This document shows positions 21,076-29,737 of a stretch of DNA of 64,000 nucleotides, piece after piece (position 1 is the first letter of the stretch; each line of letters opens with the position of its first letter). Both the position numbers and the translations under genes were made by a program. This DNA comes from Mycobacterium alsense (lineage in GTDB: Bacteria > Actinomycetota > Actinomycetes > Mycobacteriales > Mycobacteriaceae), in assembly GCF_002086635.1 (NCBI RefSeq), contig NZ_MVHD01000010.1, forward strand, positions 59,003 to 123,002, in the 5' to 3' direction. Under the pieces are notes generated by a model, which ran no database searches, had not been told where the DNA came from, and was given only the letters and a program-made list of their open reading frames with translations.

Positions 21076-21875
21076 CGGTCGGCGAGCTTCTCCTCGACGG
21101 TCTGCGGGGCCGCGGGAACCCCGGCCGCGTGGTGTTTTTCCTGGCGCCGGACGCGGATCTCGGAATACACGAAGTAGCCCAACAGGACCGGCGCCACGAT
21201 GCCGAACGAAATCCACTGAATGCCGTACGACAGGAACGGCCCGGCGTCGAGGTGCGGCACGCCGATCACGCCCAGCCCGCCGGGCTGGTCGCCGACCAAC
21301 TGCAGATAGGACCCGGCGAGTGGGACTTTGGTCAGCGCGGCGACCTGTGCGGTGTTGATCGAATACACCTGCCGCACACCGTCTGCGACGAACGGGTCCT
21401 TGCCCGGCGCGGTGGCCTCGGAGTTGCGCAGCCGCGCCGTGACGGTCACCGTCTCCGCCGGCGGGCGGGCGATCGCGGGCACGTGCGACCCCTGCTCGGG
21501 GCGCACGTAGCCCCGGTCGACCAGCACGGTGGGCCCGTCGTCGACGACGAACGGCGCCAGCACCTCGAAGGCCGGGTCACCGTCGACCACCCGCAGCCGC
21601 GCCAGCACCTGGACGTCGGGCAGGTAGTGCCCGGTGGCCGTCACTCGGCGCCACTGCGCGTCCGGGGCCGACGAGTCCTGCTGCGGCAGCAGGGTTTTCA
21701 GTGGCACGGGCGGGGTGTTGAGTGCGGACTCGATCTGGTGGTTCTCCCGCGACGTCTTGGTGTTCTTGCCGAGCTGCCAGGGCGCGAGCACCACGAAGCA
21801 CAGGTAGGTGAAGGCGACGACCACCAGCGCCAGCGCTATCCAGCCCGGCCGCAGCAAAAACGCCAGGCGCCGCAT
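21057..21875 (-). CDS. SURF1-family protein
   Basis: Integral membrane protein of 272 aa with two terminal transmembrane helices (about 12-32 and 215-235, [20 protein letters not shown]) flanking an extracytoplasmic domain. SURF1 signatures are APWQLGKN near the N-terminus, [22 protein letters not shown] and [10 protein letters not shown]. It assists assembly of the aa3-type cytochrome c oxidase. It overlaps ptpA by one base at the start and cobD by 19 bp at the end. This is the Rv2235 position in M. tuberculosis. Confidence 0.93.
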   Translation of the reverse strand: MRRLAFLLRPGWIALALVVVAFTYLCFVVLAPWQLGKNTKTSRENHQIESALNTPPVPLKTLLPQQDSSAPDAQWRRVTATGHYLPDVQVLARLRVVDGDPAFEVLAPFVVDDGPTVLVDRGYVRPEQGSHVPAIARPPAETVTVTARLRNSEATAPGKDPFVADGVRQVYSINTAQVAALTKVPLAGSYLQLVGDQPGGLGVIGVPHLDAGPFLSYGIQWISFGIVAPVLLGYFVYSEIRVRRQEKHHAAGVPAAPQTVEEKLADRYGRRR

Positions 21876-22366
21876 CAGGCCTGCCCGTTCCCCGTGAGCC
21901 GTTCGTCGACCCAGGCGTGCAGGCCGGGCAGGGCGGCCTCGATGACGGCGAGAACGTCCTCGAAGTCCTCCGGGGCGCCGTAGTACGGGTCCTCGACGTC
22001 AAGGGCGTGGGAGCCCGAGCGCGGGTCGAACGATCGCAGCATCCGGATCCGGTCGTCCTCGACGCCGAGCTGGCGCAGCATGCGAACGTGGTTGCGGCCC
22101 AACGCGACCACCAGGTCGGCCGCCAGGTGGTCCTCGTCGAGCTGAGCGGCGCAGTGGTCGGTGGAATAGCCGTGGGCGCGCAGGACCCGGATGGCCCGGT
22201 CGTCGGCGCAGCTGCCGATGTGCCAGTTGCCGGTGCCCGCGCTGGTCACCCGGACCGCGTCGGACAGGCCGCGCCGGCGCAGCTGGTCGGCGAACATCTT
22301 CTCGGCCATCGGCGATCGGCAGATGTTGCCGGTGCAGACGAAGGTGATGTGCAGGGGATCAGACAC
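21875..22366 (-). CDS. ptpA: Low-molecular-weight protein tyrosine phosphatase PtpA
   Basis: Secreted phosphatase of 163 aa. In M. tuberculosis it dephosphorylates host VPS33B and blocks phagosome acidification. The P-loop CTGNICRS gives Cys11 and Arg17, and the general acid Asp126 is in EDPYYG. Tyr128 and Tyr129, the sites modified by PtkA in M. tuberculosis, are conserved. No signal peptide is seen. It overlaps the upstream ptkA by 8 bp and SURF1 by 1 bp, so the three form one operon. Identification is secure; the role in this species is inferred. Confidence 0.96.
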   Translation of the reverse strand: MSDPLHITFVCTGNICRSPMAEKMFADQLRRRGLSDAVRVTSAGTGNWHIGSCADDRAIRVLRAHGYSTDHCAAQLDEDHLAADLVVALGRNHVRMLRQLGVEDDRIRMLRSFDPRSGSHALDVEDPYYGAPEDFEDVLAVIEAALPGLHAWVDERLTGNGQA

Positions 22367-23003
22367 CCAGGGCCCTCCGCAGCTCGTCGACGGTCGCGGC
22401 GTGCGTCACCTCGCCGAACGTGTCCGCCCGCCCGTAGCCCCAGCCGACCACCACGGTGTCGATGCCGTGCGCGGCCGCGCCGTCGACGTCGTGGCTGCGG
22501 TCGCCGACCATGAGCACGCGCTCGGGCAGCGGCGCGAGCTGCTGCAGCGCGTGCGCCAGCACCTCCTCCTTGGTCTTGCGCGAGCCGTCCGGCGCCGCGC
22601 CGGCGATGACCTCGAAATGCCGGTCCAGCCCGAAGTGCGCCAGGATGCGCCGCGCGGTCGGTTCCAGCTTGGAGGTGGCCACGGCCAGCCGGACGCCCTC
22701 GGCGCGCAGGTCGCCCAGCAGCGCCTCGATCCCGTCGAACGGGGTGTTCATCGCCCACCCGCGTGCGCCGTACTCGGCGCGGAAGGCCGCGATCGCCTGC
22801 TCGGCCGACTCGCCCAGCAGCGTACGCAGGGTGTCGTCCATCGGCGGGCCCACGATCCGCGCGGTCAGGTCGCCCTCGGGCACCGCCGCGCCGATGTGGC
22901 CCAGCGCGTGCAGGAAGCTGGCCACGATCCCGTCCGCCGAGTCCGTCAGCGTGCCGTCGAGATCGAAGATGACCAGCTGCGCTGTTGCGATTGCGCCTGT
23001 CAC
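22359..23003 (-). CDS. ptkA: HAD-family protein, PtkA orthologue
   Basis: HAD-superfamily protein of 214 aa from the GTG at 23003. It has motif I QLVIFDLDGTLTDS (Asp14/Asp16), the cap domain, motif II in AVATSKLEPTARR, and motif IV GDRSHDVDGA. The tuberculosis orthologue Rv2232 is described as a tyrosine kinase acting on PtpA, although the fold is that of a phosphatase. Here the reading frame reaches upstream only to 23078, so the long disordered N-terminus recalled for the tuberculosis protein (about 80 residues) is absent or much shorter. Operon with ptpA (8-bp overlap). Confidence 0.9.
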   Translation of the reverse strand: MTGAIATAQLVIFDLDGTLTDSADGIVASFLHALGHIGAAVPEGDLTARIVGPPMDDTLRTLLGESAEQAIAAFRAEYGARGWAMNTPFDGIEALLGDLRAEGVRLAVATSKLEPTARRILAHFGLDRHFEVIAGAAPDGSRKTKEEVLAHALQQLAPLPERVLMVGDRSHDVDGAAAHGIDTVVVGWGYGRADTFGEVTHAATVDELRRALGV

Positions 23004-23107
23004 CTCACCATTGTCCTCGATGCGTTCTCGATGCCGCCGGGGTGCCCGCACCGCGGTGCGACGGTACTGCTGCCACACGCTTGCGGCGGGCCACTAGTGT
23101 TTCACTG

Positions 23108-24139
23108 ATGGCGACTCTGCACCCGAGCCCGCCAGCGGCGGCGCGCTATCACGGCGACCAGGCCGTCGCGCCCGGGATGCTCGATTTCGCCGTCAACGTC
23201 CGTCACCCGCAACCGCCGCGCTGGCTGACGCGGCGGCTGGCCGCGCGGCTGGACGACCTGGCGCGCTACCCGGGCGCCGAGGACGTGCGCCGCGCGCAGG
23301 GCGCGGCCGCCGGGCGGCACGGCCGGCGCGGCGACGAGGTCCTGCCCCTGGCCGGGGCGGCGGAGGCGTTCGCGTTGCTGCCCAACCTGCGCCCGGCGCG
23401 GGCGGCGGTGGTCGCGCCCTCGTTCACCGAGCCCGCCGCGGCGCTGGCGGCCGCCGGGGTGCCCGTGCAGCACGTCGTCCTCGCGCCGCCGTTCGGGCTC
23501 GACGGCGCCCGCGTGCCCGAGGACGCCGACCTGGTCGTGGTGGGCAACCCGACCAACCCCACCTCGGTGTTGCACACCCGCGAGCAGCTGCTCGCGCTGC
23601 GCCGGCCCGGCCGGATTCTGGTGGTCGACGAGGCGTTCGCGGACGCGGTCCCCGGCGAGCCGGAGTCGCTGGCCGGCGAGGCGCTGCCCGACGTGCTGGT
23701 GCTGCGCAGCCTGACCAAGACCTGGGCGCTGGCCGGGCTGCGCGTCGGCTACGCGCTGGGCGCCCCGGAGGTGTTGGCGCGGCTGACCGCCCGGCGCGCG
23801 CACTGGCCCGTGGGCATCCTGCAGCTGACCGCGATCGCAGCATGCTGTGAGCCGCCGGCCGTCGCCGAGGCGGCGGCCGGCGCGCTGCGGCTGGCCGGGT
23901 TGCGCGAGGCGATGGTCGCCGGCCTGGCCGCGGCGGGCGCCGACGTGGTCGACGGCCGGGCCCCGTTCGTGTTGTTCCGGACGCCCGACACCGAGCGATT
24001 GCGAAACAGCCTGGGGCGCAAAGGGATCGCCATCCGTCGGTGCGACACGTTCGTCGGCCTGGACGAACGGTACCTGAGGGCGGCGGTGCGGCCCGAGTGG
24101 CCGCTGCTGGCCGACGCGATCGCCGGGGTGCTGCGGTGA
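23108..24139 (+). CDS. cobC: Threonine-phosphate decarboxylase / aminotransferase-like CobC
   Basis: PLP-dependent fold-type I protein of 343 aa, assigned to cobalamin biosynthesis, where it would make (R)-1-amino-2-propanol phosphate from L-threonine phosphate for CobD. Features are [11 protein letters not shown] at the N-terminus, [18 protein letters not shown], and the PLP lysine K204 in [11 protein letters not shown]. The ATG at 23108 is divergent from ptkA with a 104-bp gap. Its stop overlaps the next gene by 4 nt. Related histidinol-phosphate aminotransferases are the alternative, but the cobalamin context and gene position (Rv2231c) favour CobC. Confidence 0.9.
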   Translation: MATLHPSPPAAARYHGDQAVAPGMLDFAVNVRHPQPPRWLTRRLAARLDDLARYPGAEDVRRAQGAAAGRHGRRGDEVLPLAGAAEAFALLPNLRPARAAVVAPSFTEPAAALAAAGVPVQHVVLAPPFGLDGARVPEDADLVVVGNPTNPTSVLHTREQLLALRRPGRILVVDEAFADAVPGEPESLAGEALPDVLVLRSLTKTWALAGLRVGYALGAPEVLARLTARRAHWPVGILQLTAIAACCEPPAVAEAAAGALRLAGLREAMVAGLAAAGADVVDGRAPFVLFRTPDTERLRNSLGRKGIAIRRCDTFVGLDERYLRAAVRPEWPLLADAIAGVLR

Positions 24140-25275
24140 GCGTGCGGCTGGCCGACGTCATCGAGGCGCTGGACGAGGCGTACCCGCCGTCGCTCGCCCA
24201 GTCATGGGATTCGGTCGGCCTGGTGTGCGGCGATCCCGGCGATGCGCTGGAGTCGGTGACGATCGCCGTCGACGCGACGCCGGCCGTCGTCGACGAGGTC
24301 CCCGAGCGCGGCCTGCTGCTGGCCCATCACCCGTTGCTGCTGCGCGGGGTCGACACCGTGGCCGCGAGCACGCCGAAGGGCGCGCTCGTGCACCGCCTGA
24401 TCCGGACCGGGCGCTCCCTGTTCACCGCGCACACCAACGCCGACTCGGCATCACCGGGAGTGTCCGACGCGCTCGCCGAGGCGCTCGGCCTCACCGTCGA
24501 GGGCGTGCTCGAACCGCTCGCGGCCGCGGGCGACCTCGACAAGTGGGTCATCTACGTCCCGCACGAGAACGCGGACGCGGTGCGGGAGGCCGTGTTCGCG
24601 GCGGGTGCGGGCCACATCGGCGACTATTCGCACTGCAGTTGGAGCGTCAGCGGCATCGGGCAGTTCCTGCCGCACGAGGGCGCCTCGCCGGCGGTGGGCA
24701 GCGTCGGCAGCGTCGAGCGGGTCGCCGAGGACCGGTTCGAGGTCGTCGCCCCCGCGCGGGCCCGCGGCGCCGTGCTGGCGGCGATGCGCGCCGCCCACCC
24801 CTACGAGGAGCCCGCGTTCGACATCTTCGCGCTGGTGGCCCCGCCTGGCGACGCCGGGCTGGGCCGCATCGGCACGCTGGCGAGGCCGGAACCGTTGCGC
24901 AGCTTCGTCTCCCGCGTCGGCGCCGCGCTGCCGCCGACGTCCTGGGGCGTGCGCGCGGCGGGGGACCCCGACGCGCCCGTGTCGCGGGTCGCCGTGTGCG
25001 GCGGAGCCGGGGACTCGCTGCTGGCCGCGGCGGCCGGCGCGGGCGTGCAGGCCTATGTCACCGCCGACCTGCGCCACCATCCGGCCGACGAGCATCGCAG
25101 GGCCTCGGACGTGGCGCTGGTCGACGTGGCGCACTGGGCGAGCGAATTTCCGTGGTGCGAGCAGGCCGCCGGCATGCTGCGGGCCCGTTTCGGCGAGGCG
25201 CTGCCCGTGCGGGTGTGCACGATCCGCACCGATCCCTGGGAGCTTGCGTACGAAGGTGGGGGAGATCAGCAATGA
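24136..25275 (+). CDS. Nif3-like dinuclear metal centre protein (DUF34)
   Basis: NIF3/YbgI family protein of 379 aa (Rv2230c-like). The N- and C-terminal halves form the metal-binding fold: HHPLLLRG and [10 protein letters not shown] in the first half, [10 protein letters not shown] and DVAHWASE in the second. Between them lies an inserted PII-like domain (about 140-230, [26 protein letters not shown]). Family members have been proposed to act as GTP cyclohydrolase I type 2-like or metal-insertion proteins, but the function remains unsettled. GTG at 24136 overlaps the cobC stop by 4 nt; its own stop overlaps the next ATG. Confidence 0.92.
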   Translation: MSVRLADVIEALDEAYPPSLAQSWDSVGLVCGDPGDALESVTIAVDATPAVVDEVPERGLLLAHHPLLLRGVDTVAASTPKGALVHRLIRTGRSLFTAHTNADSASPGVSDALAEALGLTVEGVLEPLAAAGDLDKWVIYVPHENADAVREAVFAAGAGHIGDYSHCSWSVSGIGQFLPHEGASPAVGSVGSVERVAEDRFEVVAPARARGAVLAAMRAAHPYEEPAFDIFALVAPPGDAGLGRIGTLARPEPLRSFVSRVGAALPPTSWGVRAAGDPDAPVSRVAVCGGAGDSLLAAAAGAGVQAYVTADLRHHPADEHRRASDVALVDVAHWASEFPWCEQAAGMLRARFGEALPVRVCTIRTDPWELAYEGGGDQQ

Positions 25276-26009
25276 AAGCCGAGGTGGAACAGCAACTTTC
25301 GCTGCTGGAGTTGTCGAAGCTGGACGCGGAGCTGTCCCGCATCGCGCACAAGTCCACCCACCTGCCGCAGCGGGAGACCCTGGAGCGCATCCGGGCCGAA
25401 CACACCGCCGCCGGTGACCGGCTGGGGGCGCTGCGCATCGCGCTGGAGGACCTGGACGCCCAGGCGTCGCGGTTCGAGTCGGAGATCGACGCGGTGCGCC
25501 AGCGCGAAGACCGCGACCGCGCGATGCTGAAATCCGGTGCCACCGACGCCAAGCAGCTGGCGGACCTGCAGCACGAGCTCGAGACGCTGGTCCGGCGGCA
25601 GACCAGCCTGGAGGACTCCCTGCTGGAGGTCATGGAGAGCCGGGAGGAGCTGCAGGCCCAGGTGGCCTCCGAGCAGAACGCGGTCGAGACGCTGCGGTCC
25701 GAGCTGCAAAGCGCCCAGCGGGCCCTCGATGCCGCGGTCGCCGAGATCGAAGATGCCCGGCAGGCCCATTCGTCGCGGCGCGACACGCTGACCGCGGCCC
25801 TGGATCCCGCCCTGTCCGCCCTCTACGAACGGCAGCGCGCCAGGGGAGGGGCGGGCGCCGGGCCGCTGCTCGGGCATCGATGCGGGGCGTGCCGGATCGA
25901 GATTGGCCGCGGGGAATTGTCCCGCATTTCGGCCGCACCCGAAGACGAGCTGGTGCGTTGCCCCGAGTGCGGCGCGATCCTGTTGCGCGTCAAGGGATTC
26001 GAGCAGTGA
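25272..26009 (+). CDS. Coiled-coil protein with C4-type zinc ribbon
   Basis: Protein of 245 aa (Rv2229c-like). Residues about 5-185 form a long heptad-repeat coiled coil rich in Glu, Leu, Gln and Arg. The C-terminus has four cysteines in C-G-A-C and C-P-E-C pairs forming a zinc ribbon (about 200-235). Such proteins are predicted nucleic-acid-binding adaptors; the function is unknown. The 4-nt overlaps with the Nif3-like gene and the RNase H gene imply coupled expression of all four proteins in this run. Confidence 0.9.
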   Translation: MKAEVEQQLSLLELSKLDAELSRIAHKSTHLPQRETLERIRAEHTAAGDRLGALRIALEDLDAQASRFESEIDAVRQREDRDRAMLKSGATDAKQLADLQHELETLVRRQTSLEDSLLEVMESREELQAQVASEQNAVETLRSELQSAQRALDAAVAEIEDARQAHSSRRDTLTAALDPALSALYERQRARGGAGAGPLLGHRCGACRIEIGRGELSRISAAPEDELVRCPECGAILLRVKGFEQ

Positions 26010-27103
26010 AGGTCGTCATCGAAGCCGACGGCGGCTCGCGCGGCAACCCGGGCCCGGCCGGCTACGGCGCGGTGGTACGCAGCGCCGACCGGTCGACGGT
26101 GCTCGCCGAGAGCAAACAGGCCATCGGCGTCGCCACCAACAACGTCGCCGAATACCGGGCCCTGATAGCGGGATTGGACGACGCCGCGCAGCTGGGCGCC
26201 ACCGAGGCCGAGGTCTTCATGGACTCCAAGCTGGTGGTCGAGCAGATGTCCGGACGCTGGAAGGTCAAGCATCCCGACCTGATCGAGCTGCACGCCCGGG
26301 CGCGGGAGCTGGCGTCGCGGTTCGACCGGATCAGCTACGCCTGGGTCCCGCGGGCCCGGAACGCCGACGCCGACCGGTTGGCCAACGAGGCGATGGACGC
26401 CGCCGCCGGCATCGAGGATCCCGAGCCCGCGAAACCCGCGAAAGCGGTGGCGGCCCAGGCCCCGCCGGCCCCCGGCTGGACCGGTGCCCGGGGCACCCCC
26501 ACGCGGCTGTTGTTGCTGCGGCACGGGCAGACGGAGTTGTCGGCGCAGCGCCGCTATTCCGGGCGGGGTAACCCGGCGCTGACGGAGATGGGACGCCAGC
26601 AGGCCGGGGCGGCGGCGCGGTACGTGGCGGAGCGCGGCGGGATCGCCGCGGTGTTCTCGTCGCCGCTGCAGCGCGCCTACGACACCGCCGCGGCGGTCGC
26701 CAAGCCGCTGGGCTTGGACGTCACCGTCGACGACGACCTGATCGAGACCGACTTCGGCGCGTGGGAGGGGTTGACGTTCGCCGAGGCGGCCGAACGCGAT
26801 CCGGAGCTGCACCGGCGCTGGCTGCGCGATACGAGTACGACGCCGCCGGGCGGGGAAAGCTTCGACGCGGTGCTCGAGCGGGTGCTGCGGGTGCGCGAGC
26901 GGATCGTCGCCGCGCAGGAGGGGGCGACGGTGCTGGTGGTGTCCCACGTGACGCCGATCAAGATGCTGCTGCGGCTGGCGCTGGACGCCGGGCCCAACAT
27001 CCTGTACCGGCTGCACCTGGACCTGGCGTCGTTGAGCATCGCCGAGTTCTATTCCGACGGAGCGTCTTCCGTGCGGCTGGTGAACCAGACCGGTTATCTA
27101 TAG
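26006..27103 (+). CDS. Bifunctional RNase HI / alpha-ribazole phosphatase-like protein
   Basis: Fusion of 365 aa (Rv2228c-like). Residues about 1-135 are RNase HI with the acidic residues in VIEADGGSRGNPGPAG, NNVAEYRAL, MDSKLVVEQM and ARNADADRLAN. After an Ala/Pro linker, residues about 165-365 are a histidine phosphatase: LLLRHGQTELS with the phospho-acceptor His, SSPLQRAYDTA, and VSHVTPIKML. RNase H removes RNA-DNA hybrids; the phosphatase half resembles CobC (alpha-ribazole phosphatase) and also phosphoglycerate mutases. GTG at 26006 overlaps the zinc-ribbon stop. Confidence 0.95.
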   Translation: MKVVIEADGGSRGNPGPAGYGAVVRSADRSTVLAESKQAIGVATNNVAEYRALIAGLDDAAQLGATEAEVFMDSKLVVEQMSGRWKVKHPDLIELHARARELASRFDRISYAWVPRARNADADRLANEAMDAAAGIEDPEPAKPAKAVAAQAPPAPGWTGARGTPTRLLLLRHGQTELSAQRRYSGRGNPALTEMGRQQAGAAARYVAERGGIAAVFSSPLQRAYDTAAAVAKPLGLDVTVDDDLIETDFGAWEGLTFAEAAERDPELHRRWLRDTSTTPPGGESFDAVLERVLRVRERIVAAQEGATVLVVSHVTPIKMLLRLALDAGPNILYRLHLDLASLSIAEFYSDGASSVRLVNQTGYL

Positions 27104-27120
27104 GGGGTTGTCGAGGATCG

Positions 27121-27684
27121 ATGCAGCCGTCCGTCCCGCCCGATGTCCGGGCACGAGTGATGCCTGCGGTGATCGACGAGTTGGCCCGTTGGGGGGTCGA
27201 GCGGTTCAGCGTGGAGGCCATGGCCGAGCGCCACCAGCTCGACGCCGCGACGGTCTACCGCTACTGGGGCGATCGGCAACGGCTCATCGTCGACGCCGCG
27301 ATCGCGGACGTGGAGACCCAGACCGCGCGGGCCGACACCGGCTCGCTGCGCGGCGACCTGACGGCGCTGGCGCGGGCGCTGACCGAACGGCTCAACACCG
27401 ACGTCGGGCGCACCATGGTGCGGGCGGTGGCCATGGACCGGCCGGGGCACCACGACGAGGAGACCCGGAAGATGTTCTGGGCGGCCCGTTTCCAAGGCGT
27501 GCGGGCGGTGGTGGACCGGGCCAGGCAGCGGGGTGAGTTGCGCGAGGACGTCAACACCTTGGCCGCCGTGCTGATGGTGCTGGCGCCGCTGAACATCCGC
27601 GCCCTGTACTCCGACGAGCCCATCGACGAAAAGTACTGCGCGGCCGTCGCCGACATGGCGTGGCACGCGCTCGCCCGCAAGTAG
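27121..27684 (+). CDS. TetR-family transcriptional regulator
   Basis: Protein of 187 aa with an N-terminal HTH (SVEAMAERHQLDAATVYRYW, about 32-52) and a helical C-terminal domain. It lies 17 bp after the RNase H gene with GAGGATCG just before the ATG at 27121. It is convergent with the aconitase gene 31 bp away. It marks the left side of the accessory catabolic block, so it may regulate genes there, but no shared operator was identified. The ligand is unknown. Confidence 0.87.
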   Translation: MQPSVPPDVRARVMPAVIDELARWGVERFSVEAMAERHQLDAATVYRYWGDRQRLIVDAAIADVETQTARADTGSLRGDLTALARALTERLNTDVGRTMVRAVAMDRPGHHDEETRKMFWAARFQGVRAVVDRARQRGELREDVNTLAAVLMVLAPLNIRALYSDEPIDEKYCAAVADMAWHALARK

Positions 27685-27715
27685 GTTTCGGGCGGCGTCT
27701 AGGTTTCAGGCGGCG

Positions 27716-29668
27716 TCACTTTTCTTCTTCGGCGAGCCGCGGGATCAAGCCGCCGGCCAAAACGTCCTTGACCTGCCGTGGCGAAAGGCGATGTCGCGCA
27801 ACGAAGGATGAGCCTTTGGTGACGTTGTCGACGCGCAGGGTGTCCTCTTTCGCGATCGCACGCAGGTTTCGGATGCACAGCCTGTCATCCTGGTCGACCG
27901 AGTCGTAGTCCGCCGGATCGTCGAACTCGAGCGCGAGAATGCCGAAGTTGGCCAGGTTCTGCCAGTGGATGCGCGCGAACGACTTGGCGATGACGACCCG
28001 AAGACCCAAGTGACGCGGCGCGATCGCGGCGTGCTCGCGCGAGGAGCCCTGACCGTAGTTGTCGCCTCCGACGACGATGTGACCGGTTTCCGATTCGTGC
28101 TCGGCCCGCTCGGGGTAGGAGTCGTCGATCTGGGTGAAGCTGAACATCGCCAGCTTGGGAATGTTGGAACGAAGCGGCAGCGCCCGCGCCCCGGCGGGCG
28201 AGATCTCGTCGGTGGAGACGTTGTCGCCCACTTTGAGTAGGACCGGCGCCTCGATCTCGTCGGGCAGCGGCGTGAGCTCCGGCAGGCTGGAGATATTGGG
28301 GCCCTTCACCGGCTCGACGCGCTGCGCCTCCTCCTCGTCCAGCGGGGGCACCAGCATCGCGGTGTTGATCGAATTGCGTTCGGGCAGAGCGAGCTTGGGA
28401 TAATCCATGCCCACGTCGGCGGCCCAGTCGCGCGGGTCGGTGATCACCCCCGTCAGCGCCGACGCCGCCGCGGTCTCCGGCGAGCACAGCCACACCGCGT
28501 CCTCCTTGGTGCCCGACCGGCCGGGAAAGTTGCGCGGCATGGTGCGCAGCGAGTTGCGACCCACGGCCGGAGCCTGGCCCATTCCGATGCAGCCCATGCA
28601 CCCCGCCTGGTGGATGCGGGCCCCGGCCTCCACCAGATCCAGCGTCGCGCCCATCTTCGTCAGGTCGGCCAGGATCTCGCGCGACGTCGGGTTGACGTCG
28701 AAGCTGACCTGCGGCACGGTCTGCCGTCCGGCCACCATCGCGGCGGCGATCGCGAAATCGCGGAGCCCGGGGTTGGCGCTGGAGCCGATCACCACCTGCG
28801 CGATCTCCTCGCCGGCCACCTCGCGCACGGGCACCACGTTGCCCGGCGAGGTGGGCTTGGCGATCAGCGGCTCGATGTCCGACAGGTCGATCGTGTCCTC
28901 GACGTCGTAGCCGGCGCCCTCGTCGGCCACCAATTCGACCCAGTCGTCCTCGCGTCCTTCGGCCCGCAGGAACTCGCGAACGGCCTCGTCGCTGGGAAAG
29001 ACCGTTGTCGTGGCCCCGAGTTCGGCCCCCATGTTGGCGATGACGTGCCGGTCCATCGCGGTCAGCGTCGCCAGGCCGGGGCCGTGATACTCGATGATCC
29101 GGTTCACGCCGCCTTTGACGTCGTGGCGGCGCAACATCTCCAGGATCACGTCCTTGGCCGAGCACCACTCCGGCAGCTCGCCCTCCAGCCGCACGCCCCA
29201 CACCTCGGGCATGCGGATGTGCAGGGGTCGTCCGGTGATCGCGAGCGCCACCTCGAGGCCGCCCACACCGATCGCGAGCATGCCCAGCGAACCGGCGGCC
29301 GGGGTGTGCGAGTCGGATCCCACCATCGTCTTGCCGGGGACGCCGAAGCGCTGCATGTGGGTCGGGTGGGAGACGCCGTTGCCGGGCTTGGAGAACCAGA
29401 GGCCGAACCGTTGGGCCGCGGTGCGCAAATACTCGTGATCCTCGGCGTTCTTCTCGTCGCCCTGCAACAGGTTGTGATCGACGTACTGCACGCTCACCTC
29501 GGTGCGAGCGTGATCGAGCCCGAGCGCCTCGAGTTCCTGCATGACCAGCGTGCCGGTCGCGTCCTGCGTCAGCGTCTGGTCGATGTGGATCGCGATCTCC
29601 TCGCCCGGTGTCATGTCGCCCGATTCCAGATGCGAGCCGATCAGCTTGTGCGTGACGTTGGTGGACAT
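27716..29668 (-). CDS. Aconitate hydratase-like protein, short putative-aconitase type
   Basis: Protein of 650 aa, much shorter than the ~940-residue AcnA of mycobacteria. It has the aconitase/isopropylmalate dehydratase fold: YVDHNLLQGD, VGSDSHTPAAGSLGMLAIGVG, the cluster pair Cys357/Cys360 in QAGCMGCIGMG, and a swivelling C-terminal domain with GGDNYGQGSSREHAA. The usual first cluster ligand, the Cys of G-S-C-T-N, is Ser in GSSANPG (about 295-299). This may be a subfamily trait. The exact substrate (citrate/isocitrate or a homologue) is open. ATG at 29668; 69 bp downstream of a P450 gene in the same direction. Confidence 0.85.
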   Translation of the reverse strand: MSTNVTHKLIGSHLESGDMTPGEEIAIHIDQTLTQDATGTLVMQELEALGLDHARTEVSVQYVDHNLLQGDEKNAEDHEYLRTAAQRFGLWFSKPGNGVSHPTHMQRFGVPGKTMVGSDSHTPAAGSLGMLAIGVGGLEVALAITGRPLHIRMPEVWGVRLEGELPEWCSAKDVILEMLRRHDVKGGVNRIIEYHGPGLATLTAMDRHVIANMGAELGATTTVFPSDEAVREFLRAEGREDDWVELVADEGAGYDVEDTIDLSDIEPLIAKPTSPGNVVPVREVAGEEIAQVVIGSSANPGLRDFAIAAAMVAGRQTVPQVSFDVNPTSREILADLTKMGATLDLVEAGARIHQAGCMGCIGMGQAPAVGRNSLRTMPRNFPGRSGTKEDAVWLCSPETAAASALTGVITDPRDWAADVGMDYPKLALPERNSINTAMLVPPLDEEEAQRVEPVKGPNISSLPELTPLPDEIEAPVLLKVGDNVSTDEISPAGARALPLRSNIPKLAMFSFTQIDDSYPERAEHESETGHIVVGGDNYGQGSSREHAAIAPRHLGLRVVIAKSFARIHWQNLANFGILALEFDDPADYDSVDQDDRLCIRNLRAIAKEDTLRVDNVTKGSSFVARHRLSPRQVKDVLAGGLIPRLAEEEK

Positions 29669-29737
29669 ACCCCGTTCCCTTTCTGGCAGCGTGCGTCGAA
29701 AAGGGGGTACCCCGCGTCCGGCCAGCGCACTCCGGGT

